Below, piece by piece: positions 1-7,295 of a DNA stretch of 21,970 nucleotides. A program made the position numbers and the translations under genes. Within the stretch, counting starts at the first letter, position 1. Each line of letters opens with the position of its first letter. The notes under the pieces are model-generated. The model ran no database searches. It saw only the letters and a list, made by a program, of their open reading frames with translations, and was not told the origin of the DNA. Location of the stretch: positions 1 to 21,970 of the forward strand of contig JALRIQ010000319.1 of NCBI GenBank assembly GCA_023277325.1, in the 5' to 3' direction. Source of the stretch: Bacteroidia bacterium. GTDB lineage: Bacteria > Bacteroidota > Bacteroidia > UBA8524.

Positions 1-1
1 A

Positions 2-742
2 TACGGTCAAGAACGTTATGATGGTACATTGCGTTTATGTAAAATGAACTTAGCCTTACGTGATCTATCCTTTGATGTGCGCTTGGGAGATTCTTTGTTA
101 AAAGATAAATTTCCCGACTTAAAAGCCGACTTTATCATCGAGGCCATTCTTGAAAAGCTTGATCTGAAAATTGACTTATTTACACGTCTGGCTGCTCAAA
201 ATGAAACCACGAGCATCTTTGCGACCAATACCTCTTCTATACCCATTACTCAAATCGCTGCTGGCGTGCCTCATCCTGAACGTGTTGTTGGGGTGCATTT
301 TTTCAATCCAGCACATATCATGAAGCTGGTGGAAATTATATCCGGTGCACAAACAGACGATGAGGTTGCGCAGAAATGCTATGACTTGATTAAATCCATC
401 GGAAAAACTCCGGTGATGGCGAAAGATGCGCCGGGCTTTATTGTGAACCGTGTGGCACGTCATTTTTATGTGGAAGGACTGAAAACCCTGGAAGAAGGGG
501 TAGCGAACCATGAACAAATTGACGGACTCATGGAGAATATTGGATTTAAAATGGGACCATTCCGCCTTATGGATTTGATTGGTGTCGATACGAACTTCTC
601 AGTGACTTCAAGCATGTACGCCTTGTTCCATCAAGACGCGAAATTCCGCCCGAGCAGAATTCAACAGCAAAAAGTGGATGCAGGACATCATGGTCGAAAA
701 TCAGGAAGAGGGTTCTACCGTTACGACCAGGAGCATAAATAA
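2..742 (+). CDS. 3-hydroxyacyl-CoA (3-hydroxybutyryl-CoA) dehydrogenase, 5'-truncated by window edge
   Basis: The reading frame is open from base 2, so the true start lies before the window; the TTG at 29 is internal. About 246 residues are visible of the usual 280-300 or so, so roughly the first 40-60 residues, carrying the NAD-binding glycine loop, are missing. Visible family marks are the end of the Rossmann domain (NTSSIPIT), the catalytic stretch GVHFFNPAHIMKLVEII with the His and Glu of the His-Glu pair, FIVNR at the domain boundary, and the C-terminal HCDH domain ending GRKSGRGFYRY. The family oxidises (S)-3-hydroxyacyl-CoA to 3-oxoacyl-CoA with NAD, in the cytosol, in beta-oxidation or butanoyl-CoA metabolism. 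It is a single-domain enzyme rather than a FadB-type fusion, as far as visible. The family assignment is firm; chain-length preference is unknown. It has no evident link to the glucan operon. Confidence 0.93.
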   Translation, partial: YGQERYDGTLRLCKMNLALRDLSFDVRLGDSLLKDKFPDLKADFIIEAILEKLDLKIDLFTRLAAQNETTSIFATNTSSIPITQIAAGVPHPERVVGVHFFNPAHIMKLVEIISGAQTDDEVAQKCYDLIKSIGKTPVMAKDAPGFIVNRVARHFYVEGLKTLEEGVANHEQIDGLMENIGFKMGPFRLMDLIGVDTNFSVTSSMYALFHQDAKFRPSRIQQQKVDAGHHGRKSGRGFYRYDQEHK

Positions 743-807
743 GCCGAATTTAGACGAACTGAATACGGACGATGTACCTTGACGCGTTAAATAGAAAAGT
801 GAAGCGG

Positions 808-1266
808 ATGATGAAATACATGATGGTGCTCGTAGGACTGAGTTTAACGCTAACAAGCTCCTGCAGAAAAGGCGAACCCATTGGAGAAGAAATCCCGAAT
901 ACGCCGGTTAGTCTGCAGGTGAATCTCGACTTGCCTTCATATCTGGACTTAACCATCCTCGGCAACTGGGTTTATTTCCCAGACGGGTTTGATGGCATCA
1001 TCGTGTACCATGGTTTTGACGGCGAATATTATGCTTTCGACAGAGCCTGTAGTTTCGAGCCTTTTAAAGACTGTTCGCAATTATGGATAGATAGCACCAC
1101 GCGAATTCATATGAATTGTGGTTCGTACGACAATGGCATATTCACAAAATGCTGCGATAGCCGCTATGAAATTCCAAGTGGTTTCCCGGTAGAAGGTCCT
1201 GCACAACGCGCAATGAAGCAGTACTTCGTGAACCGTAGCGGCAATACCTTATTTATCAGCAACTAA
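808..1266 (+). CDS. Small lipoprotein with a degenerate Rieske-like domain
   Basis: I place the start at ATG 808 (or 811) rather than the upstream in-frame ATG at 772, because a lipoprotein signal peptide then begins directly: a hydrophobic core followed by LTSSC, with the acylated Cys at residue 19 of 152. The mature part has the outline of the Rieske-like lipoproteins common in Bacteroidota: a short beta-rich domain with GIIVYHG, YYAFDRAC, a cysteine pair (CCDSRY), then GFPVEGPAQ and a final strand LFISN. In a true Rieske protein the cluster is held by C-x-H and C-x2-H. Here the first box reads C-S-F and the second C-C-D-S, so the histidines are absent and a 2Fe-2S cluster is doubtful. Five Cys (81, 89, 104, 115, 116) could form disulfides instead. 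Location is an envelope membrane face; function unknown. Confidence 0.72.
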   Translation: MMKYMMVLVGLSLTLTSSCRKGEPIGEEIPNTPVSLQVNLDLPSYLDLTILGNWVYFPDGFDGIIVYHGFDGEYYAFDRACSFEPFKDCSQLWIDSTTRIHMNCGSYDNGIFTKCCDSRYEIPSGFPVEGPAQRAMKQYFVNRSGNTLFISN

Positions 1267-1269
1267 TCG

Positions 1270-1305
1270 CGAGAGAAAAGCCTAAAATTTCAGCTTCTCG
1301 TTTTT
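1270..1305 (+). terminator. Possible terminator after the Rieske-like lipoprotein gene
   Basis: The arms CGAGA...AAGC (1270-1281) and GCTTCTCG (1293-1300) can pair with a bulge and are followed by five Ts (1301-1305) on the + strand. The element overlaps the 3' end of the convergent GH17 gene. It is imperfect and may be chance. Confidence 0.3.
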
Positions 1306-2163
1306 ATCCCATAATCCCCAATAGGCACCTACATCGCCTTCGTTGCCCACTTTCCAGGATTCATCGAAGGAAGAGAAATAGAACATTTCAACTTTGTCGG
1401 AATCAGACCAATGTTGGGCGTCGATAAAATATTTTAGAAAGTTCTTTTCAGAGGCTATTGAACCCTCAAACTTTCCGCCAGCACTTGGCCAACCTGTTTC
1501 GGTAATGATGATGCGTTTACCTGCTCCAGCGGCTTTGGCCTGGTGGTACATGTCTTTCATATAAGGCAAGGCATAATCAATCGGACAACCTTCCCAGAAA
1601 GGATAACAGTTTGCCAGGATTACATCGCTTGCTTCGGTGATTCTTGGTCGGTGGGAAAACTCATAATAAGCATCTACATACCCCATCTGAACAGCAGGAA
1701 AGGCACGTTTGAAATCATACATATGTTCCAAAAGTTCGTCCTCCGTGAGGTCTTTACGGTACATCACCTCATTGCCAATAGCTGCAACATCAACGAGCCC
1801 CTTACTGGCCAATTCTTTTAGGCCATTCATTTCGGCTTCATTTTTATCTTTTTCGGGGCCAAGCCAAGCGCCCACCATGGTTTTTAGTCCGTATTCTTTG
1901 GCAATTTCGGGGATAAGCTCATTGCCTTCTGTGCATGAAAAACTGCGTACCCATGAGGTATAGGGTGCTAAAATTTCCATTCTTCGGCGAATTTGGGCTT
2001 CGCTGATGATATCCCCTGGTTCCTGTCCGTCTTCATATAGACTGAAACATATACCATGAATTCCTTCTTCCAGTGATTCTTTGGCCAAATCTTTTAATTC
2101 CTCCAAAGAGGTGTCACTGCTGATGCCGGTTAACGAGAGCTTTCTTTCCGTACGTTTTCCCAT
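1282..2163 (-). CDS. Cytosolic GH17 beta-1,3-glucanase-like protein (stand-alone)
   Basis: This is a 293-residue protein with no signal peptide or membrane segment, so it should be cytosolic. GH17 hallmarks are the acid/base in AIGNE (Glu132) and the nucleophile in TETGWPS (Glu222), at the usual spacing on a TIM barrel. The C-terminus has FYFSSFDESWK followed by WGLWD, also typical of the family. GH17 enzymes cut, or in some cases transfer, beta-1,3-glucosyl units. Being intracellular, this one probably acts on imported laminari-oligosaccharides. It is the last gene of the operon, 5 bp after the MFS-GH17 fusion. It resembles that fusion's GH17 domain along its whole length (shared WVRSFSCT, VDVAAIGNEV/VDIAAIGNEV, GYVDAYY, NCYPFWEG, FYFSSFDESWKV), suggesting a local duplication. 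Exo versus endo action cannot be told from sequence. Confidence 0.9.
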   Translation of the reverse strand: MGKRTERKLSLTGISSDTSLEELKDLAKESLEEGIHGICFSLYEDGQEPGDIISEAQIRRRMEILAPYTSWVRSFSCTEGNELIPEIAKEYGLKTMVGAWLGPEKDKNEAEMNGLKELASKGLVDVAAIGNEVMYRKDLTEDELLEHMYDFKRAFPAVQMGYVDAYYEFSHRPRITEASDVILANCYPFWEGCPIDYALPYMKDMYHQAKAAGAGKRIIITETGWPSAGGKFEGSIASEKNFLKYFIDAQHWSDSDKVEMFYFSSFDESWKVGNEGDVGAYWGLWDKNEKLKF

Positions 2164-2168
2164 TGCGC

Positions 2169-4508
2169 TTAATTATATTTTAATTTTTCATGTTTATCCC
2201 AGAGTCCCCATTTTCCTCCTATGGTTCCTTCTTCTTTTACTTTCCAAGACTCGTCGAATGAGGAGAAGTAGAACAAGTTTACATTTTTCGACTTCGCCCA
2301 GTTTTGCGCATTTACAAAATACTGCATGCCATTATTTGCCGATGGAATGGCTTCATCGATATGCTCCCCAGCATTTGGCCATCCTGTTTCTGTAATGATG
2401 ATTTCTTTGCCTTGGGCAATTCCTAGCGTGAGCTCATGCATTTGGTCCAGATGTAAAGTCGCCTGATCCACCGCATAACCTTCCCAGAATGGATAGCAGT
2501 TTACGAGAATAACATCGCAGACTTCCACTAATTTAGGATGTTCCAGGTATTGATAATAGGCGTCGACATATCCCACTTTTACATGAGGAAGAGCCTCTTT
2601 TACACGAAGGATATAAGCAATGAGCTCGTCTTCAGTAAGCTCATCACGAAGTAATACCTCATTACCAATAGCAGCAATATCGACCTGACCTGCTTTTCCG
2701 ATCTTGATCAAGGATTCAATCTCCTGCTCATTTCGATTGCGGTCGCCATTTATCCATGCGCCGGCCAGGGTCTTTAATCCTAGGGCATGAGCTGCTTCAG
2801 GGATGTATTCGTTTCCATCAGTACAAGAGAAGGAACGGACCCAGCTGGCATAAGGAGCGATAATGTTCAGGCGTTGATCAATTTGCTCTTTGCTCAACTT
2901 ATCACCAATGTCCTGTCCTTCTCGATATGCTCCCAGGCAAAGGCCATGGACTCTGGCGTTAAGTACTTCTGTGAAGTGATGTTTCGCTGCTTTTTCAGAA
3001 AGTTTAGCGAACTCAATATCGGTACTAAGTTTTATTGCACCTCCTGCAGCGGCCAAAGCGCGTAATTTATTCCCTGCGTAGGAGTTTGAAGCAAGTTTTC
3101 TGAGTTTACGTGCTTTAAGTTCTGCACTGATTTCTGTCGCGCGGGCTTCGGTAACATTATAGTTCCACATCACTGCAAGAGCAATGGCTGTACCAGCGAT
3201 GGGCAGTCCGGAAAAGAACAAACGGAGGTCAGTTATTGCGCCTTCTGGCTGAACCGCCAAGGCAGAATCGAAGCCAATAAAAGTTAGAATGGCGCCACTG
3301 GCTAAACCAGCGATGGCAAAGCCAAATTTTACCATCCACCAGTAGATTGCCCCAAAGATGCCTTCGCGACGTTTTCCGGTATTTAATTCGTCGAGGTCAA
3401 TCACGTCGGCCGTCATCGACATCATCAGGGTAAAAAGACTCCCGATTCCAAATGAGAAAAAGGGTAAAGCGAAGATGAATAAGTAAGGTTTACCGGGAAC
3501 CAGCAAAAACCAAAGCAAAATGTACCCGATAATTGATATTCCTTGAGACAGCAAAAAAGCTCGCTTTTTCCCTAGTTTTTTTGACATTTTAGCCACCACT
3601 GGAATAACCAGGAAGGTGGTCATCAATGCGCCAATACAGCCAAATAAGGTCGGCCAGATTCCAGCCGCTCCGGCATCGCCACCAAATAGATGGTAAACAA
3701 TGATGAAGAAGGTAAAGGTGGCAACGGTATTGAAGGCATTGAAAATAAGAAATGTCGCTATGCAGAGTTGTCTGAATGGCCTGATCTTAAAGGCTTCAAC
3801 AAATCCATAAAATATTTTGTATAAACTGCCGCCAACAGTTTTAATGTTCATCACAGCATAGTCTTCGTTTAAAGTCGACTTGCTTTTGATGAAGATGGCG
3901 GGGACCATCGCACAAAGCATGAAAATGACACCTACCCAGACAGCGAGGGTTCGTGTGGCTACTTCGGCAGATGGAAACCAATCGGGATCATACATAATCA
4001 CCCAAAACCAAGGCGCAATTACCCAGGCCCATTGTCCCAACCACTGTGAAACGGCCATGATATTGGTCCGCTCATGAAAATCATCGCTCATCTCATAACC
4101 CATTGCCACATAGGGCACACTAAAAATGGTAAGTCCGAGGTAGAAAACGAAGGACCAGATGAGGAAATAGGCGAAGTTGTAATCGATGCTATTTGCGCGG
4201 TGCAGCTGCCAGAGCAAACTGAATGAGATACCCATGATCAGGGCACCGATAAAAACATACTGCCTGCGACGTCCCCATTTTGAACGGGTATTATCGGAGA
4301 TAAAACCCATGATTGGGTCTGTGATTGAATCAAATATGCGGGGAAGGAAAAAGATAACTCCCCACATCCATCCGGGGAACCCCAGGTCTTGTACCAAGAC
4401 AACCATAAAAATCCCCATCACTGCCGGGAACATTTGGTTCGCTAGCATACCAATACCGAAGGCGACCTTTTGTGCCGTGGGCACTTTGTTTTCCGCTGCT
4501 GTACTCAT
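2169..4508 (-). CDS. Sugar:cation symporter (MFS/GPH, MelB type) fused to a C-terminal GH17 domain
   Basis: This is one uninterrupted 779-residue frame. Residues about 13-450 form a 12-helix GPH-family transporter. It carries the MelB-like helix II signature FDSITDPIMGF, with Asp60 and Asp64 at the four-residue spacing of MelB's cation-site aspartates, followed by the basic loop RSKWGRRRQ. A basic, Ala-rich, probably helical linker (about 451-495) leads into a complete GH17 domain with acid/base Glu617 (IAAIGNE) and nucleophile Glu707 (ITETGW). With 12 helices and a cytosolic N-terminus, the GH17 domain should face the cytosol. The likely role is proton- or sodium-driven import of beta-1,3-gluco-oligosaccharides with cleavage at the exit. 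Its gaps to the neighbours are 7 bp (GH30, upstream) and 5 bp (the paralogous GH17, downstream). I am confident of both domains; coupling between them is inferred. Confidence 0.92.
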   Translation of the reverse strand: MSTAAENKVPTAQKVAFGIGMLANQMFPAVMGIFMVVLVQDLGFPGWMWGVIFFLPRIFDSITDPIMGFISDNTRSKWGRRRQYVFIGALIMGISFSLLWQLHRANSIDYNFAYFLIWSFVFYLGLTIFSVPYVAMGYEMSDDFHERTNIMAVSQWLGQWAWVIAPWFWVIMYDPDWFPSAEVATRTLAVWVGVIFMLCAMVPAIFIKSKSTLNEDYAVMNIKTVGGSLYKIFYGFVEAFKIRPFRQLCIATFLIFNAFNTVATFTFFIIVYHLFGGDAGAAGIWPTLFGCIGALMTTFLVIPVVAKMSKKLGKKRAFLLSQGISIIGYILLWFLLVPGKPYLFIFALPFFSFGIGSLFTLMMSMTADVIDLDELNTGKRREGIFGAIYWWMVKFGFAIAGLASGAILTFIGFDSALAVQPEGAITDLRLFFSGLPIAGTAIALAVMWNYNVTEARATEISAELKARKLRKLASNSYAGNKLRALAAAGGAIKLSTDIEFAKLSEKAAKHHFTEVLNARVHGLCLGAYREGQDIGDKLSKEQIDQRLNIIAPYASWVRSFSCTDGNEYIPEAAHALGLKTLAGAWINGDRNRNEQEIESLIKIGKAGQVDIAAIGNEVLLRDELTEDELIAYILRVKEALPHVKVGYVDAYYQYLEHPKLVEVCDVILVNCYPFWEGYAVDQATLHLDQMHELTLGIAQGKEIIITETGWPNAGEHIDEAIPSANNGMQYFVNAQNWAKSKNVNLFYFSSFDESWKVKEEGTIGGKWGLWDKHEKLKYN

Positions 4509-4515
4509 CTTTTCA

Positions 4516-6006
4516 TCATTTCACAGGTTGAATATGTATTGTTTGAATGGCTTGATGTGCAATGCTGATTGTTTGCTCTCCTCCGCCTTTCATCTCAAGC
4601 GTAAAGGTTTTGGCCTCCTTGCTTTCATTAAAAATTACAACTGCAATAGATCCGTCTGGGTTTTGAGCGGCGGTTGCCATAAGGCTTGAATCTTCCATTT
4701 GAAGATCAATACGCTGGGCTCCCGGACGAATAAATTTACTGAAATGCGCCATGGTATAATACAAAGGAGTATAATACACTTCGTCGCTTTCCACATCGAC
4801 GAGCACAGGCGCTGCACACCAGTTTTTAAACCAATTTGGTCCACCTTGTTTATCCAGCACCATGTTCCAATCGATCCATCCTTCTACCCAATTGTTTAGG
4901 CAGCCGATGATATCTCGGGCATATCGATGAACTGGGGTATATTTTGGATGCAGGTATTTTTCTTCCTCACGTGCCCAGTCCCAACCCCAGTCGGTGGCTT
5001 CTTCACTCCAATACCAGAGGTCGTCTTTCCATTTAGGAACCTCCGAATCGATGCAGGCCTCTGTTTGAATCAGGTATTTGCTAGGTGCCTTTTGATGGGC
5101 ATATTGCAAAGCTTCTGGAAACACTTCATAGGTGCTTTCGTACCAATGAATGGCTGTTCCGTCGAAGTACTTGGAAGAGGCTTCATCCTTAAACATCACA
5201 TCCACCCATTCCTGAAGTCCGGCCCGGTTCTGGTCATAGCCTAAAATAATTTTATCGCCATACCCATCTTGCTCAAGCCGAGGTCCTAGATGCTGACTAA
5301 CGAAGTCGGTCATTTCTTGCGGACTGTACAACATGCTTTCCCAATTGTTCCCATTGCCGTGAGGCTCATTTTCTACGGTAAAGCCCCAGATATCGATGCC
5401 TTCTTTTTTATAAGCATCCAGGTATTTAGAGAAGAAAAGGGCCCAGGTAGGATAATGTTCTGGCAGTAGTTTGCCTCCCACATAATTGTTATTGTCTTTC
5501 ATCCATGGCGGCGCGGTCCACGGAGAGCTTAAAATCTTAAATCCTTCGGTACTCGTTGCCTGTGCTTTTTTGATCATTGGGATGATGTCATCCATATCTT
5601 CTTTGATGGAAAAATGATCAAGCGAAGTATCGCCTTCCACGGGAGCATAGGAATACTGGCTGAGTGAGAAGTCGCAGGAATTCATGTGCGTGCGGGTGAG
5701 CGAATACCGGGCTCCCTGATCGCCAAAATAGGCATCAATCACCTCCTGGCATTTTTCCTTGCTTAGGCCTTTGAGAAGATGTGCCGAAGACTCAGTAAAA
5801 GATCCGCCAAAGCCCAAGAGGGTTTGGTATTTAATTTCCGGGTCGATGATAATTCGCGAGCTTGAATCGCTCGTGGAAAATTCCGATTTCTGCTGAAGTT
5901 GGTCACCCTCCGCCGAAGTTTGGTATACAGTTAGTTTCAATGATTTTTCAGAATCACACGCCATCAGCACAAGAGTTAATCCGGTTATAAGCAGGGGTTT
6001 TTTCAC
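4516..6006 (-). CDS. GH30 lipoprotein, probable beta-1,6-glucanase / debranching beta-glucosidase
   Basis: The 496-residue protein starts at GTG (6006), 4 bp after the GH17 lipoprotein gene; this start gives a proper signal peptide ending LMAC, with lipidated Cys17. The body is a clan GH-A barrel with a C-terminal beta-sandwich, as in GH30. Marks are LLGFGGSFTE near the N-terminus, SSPWTAPPWMK, the acid/base in VENEP (Glu214), HWYE, the nucleophile in QTEAC (Glu316), and the late motif WIDWNMVLD. GH30 enzymes of this type act on beta-1,6-glucan linkages or on glucosylceramide. In an operon with GH16 and GH17, removal of the beta-1,6 side chains of laminarin is the natural reading. Location is outside the inner membrane, on the outer membrane either facing out or in the periplasm. 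The family is certain; the linkage is inferred from context. Confidence 0.93.
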   Translation of the reverse strand: MKKPLLITGLTLVLMACDSEKSLKLTVYQTSAEGDQLQQKSEFSTSDSSSRIIIDPEIKYQTLLGFGGSFTESSAHLLKGLSKEKCQEVIDAYFGDQGARYSLTRTHMNSCDFSLSQYSYAPVEGDTSLDHFSIKEDMDDIIPMIKKAQATSTEGFKILSSPWTAPPWMKDNNNYVGGKLLPEHYPTWALFFSKYLDAYKKEGIDIWGFTVENEPHGNGNNWESMLYSPQEMTDFVSQHLGPRLEQDGYGDKIILGYDQNRAGLQEWVDVMFKDEASSKYFDGTAIHWYESTYEVFPEALQYAHQKAPSKYLIQTEACIDSEVPKWKDDLWYWSEEATDWGWDWAREEEKYLHPKYTPVHRYARDIIGCLNNWVEGWIDWNMVLDKQGGPNWFKNWCAAPVLVDVESDEVYYTPLYYTMAHFSKFIRPGAQRIDLQMEDSSLMATAAQNPDGSIAVVIFNESKEAKTFTLEMKGGGEQTISIAHQAIQTIHIQPVK

Positions 6007-6010
6007 GTTT

Positions 6011-7291
6011 TTATCTCATTTGCTTGATAGGCGGATAGGCAACATCCTTCAGCAAGGAATCAAGGTTCCCGCCATAGGTTTTATGGATAGCATACCCGTC
6101 ACGGGTTAAGCCTTTGAAGCGTTCATTATCGACGAGTTTCCAAAGGGCAAACTTGGCTTCTCCCTCAAGTGTGAACAGTCCAAAATGGTTTTCTGAACCT
6201 TGAGGGTTAGAAACGTCTTTCCATTTTTCATCAAAAGCTTCAAAATAGAAACAGGCAATTCCCTCTTTTTTGGTCCACTTGCGCATTTGCTTGTAGTATA
6301 GCCCTTGTTTGTACTCGTCGCAGGCCATCGAACCATCTAACCCGTAATGCTCATTCGATACGCTGGCCCATCCTGTCTCACCTATGTGCAGACTCTTTGT
6401 GCTATCGATGCTATGGACGTATTTGGCCGTGTTGTAGTATTGTTTTTTGGCATAGAGGAATGCCCGCTTCATGGCGTGCTTAATGGCTTTGTCCTTACTG
6501 AGGTGCATTTCAGACTCCAATACTCCCCAAAATACGGGGTGATAATGGGTGTCGTGCATGGGGTAAGTATGCAGGGAGACATAATCTACCGCGCGAATGA
6601 GTTTCTCCAAATCTTCGCAATGATAGCTTGTGTCGCCACCGCCCCAGGAAGCAAAATTGTCGGAGCTCGTAATCCACAGGTCTTTGTCAAGCTTACCAGC
6701 TTTTTTCAATTCCTGAAGGTGATTCACCCAACGCAGAATGATGCGCGGTTGCACAAAATAGCTGGTGGCCCATTTTACCATGGCTTCATTTCCAACGGCG
6801 ATGATTTTTACAATATCAGGGTAGGCATTGGCTAACTGAACTGCCCGCTCTATTTCGGCACTATTGGCCACTTCGTTTTCTGCGTCGTGGTTCGGTGGCA
6901 GATCAGTCCAGGCGTTTTCGCAATCAATCCATGCACCAAGCATCACGTACATTTCGAACTGCTCGTTTTCTGCCTTCAATTCGCGGATTGCCTTCAACAG
7001 ATTTCCAGCTTGTGCATAATGGGTATTGTAGGTGCGGAGGATTTTTACCCCCATGGCCGACAAGAGTTTTACATCCTCCTTGAGTTGCTCAATTGTAGGT
7101 TGAATTTCTCGTGTTGTGTCCCGGTAACCGCCATACGCCATAGCAAGGTATTCCGGATTACTTAATATATCTGCTGCTGTTTTGGTCTTGTTCATTGGAG
7201 CTGTATTCTTTTTACTGCTCGGGGCATCGCATCCAAAGAAGATGCAGCTAAGCAGGAATAAAAGAGAATATGATTTCGTCCGGTTGAGCAT
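6011..7291 (-). CDS. GH17 lipoprotein, probable beta-1,3-glucanase
   Basis: This 426-residue protein has a lipoprotein signal (LLSCIFFGC, Cys21) and then a Ser/Lys/Thr-rich tether. The catalytic domain is a divergent GH17: GGYRDT near the start, a strand ending RTYNTH, the acid/base in IAVGNE (Glu169), YVSLHTYP, the nucleophile in IGETGWAS (Glu305), and CFYFEAFDEKWK. It is longer than and clearly different from the two cytosolic GH17 domains of this operon, so it is a separate lineage rather than a third copy. Lipidation places it outside the cytosol, where it would cut beta-1,3-glucan chains, perhaps after GH30 debranching. It is embedded in the operon, with 4 bp to each neighbour. Whether it faces the medium or the periplasm is not resolved, since the residues after the Cys (DAPSSKK) are not a clear surface-export signal. 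Confidence 0.9.
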   Translation of the reverse strand: MLNRTKSYSLLFLLSCIFFGCDAPSSKKNTAPMNKTKTAADILSNPEYLAMAYGGYRDTTREIQPTIEQLKEDVKLLSAMGVKILRTYNTHYAQAGNLLKAIRELKAENEQFEMYVMLGAWIDCENAWTDLPPNHDAENEVANSAEIERAVQLANAYPDIVKIIAVGNEAMVKWATSYFVQPRIILRWVNHLQELKKAGKLDKDLWITSSDNFASWGGGDTSYHCEDLEKLIRAVDYVSLHTYPMHDTHYHPVFWGVLESEMHLSKDKAIKHAMKRAFLYAKKQYYNTAKYVHSIDSTKSLHIGETGWASVSNEHYGLDGSMACDEYKQGLYYKQMRKWTKKEGIACFYFEAFDEKWKDVSNPQGSENHFGLFTLEGEAKFALWKLVDNERFKGLTRDGYAIHKTYGGNLDSLLKDVAYPPIKQMR

Positions 7292-7295
7292 TTCA

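Noticed and set aside
772..807. Upstream ATG start for the Rieske-like lipoprotein
   Set aside because: The added residues are polar and would precede a complete lipoprotein signal peptide that begins at 808/811.
3026..3160. The symporter-GH17 junction as a possible frameshift artefact
   Set aside because: The frame is continuous through a plausible Ala/Lys/Arg-rich helical linker, both domains are complete, and there is no leftover stop or start signal at the junction. Only read data could fully exclude an error.
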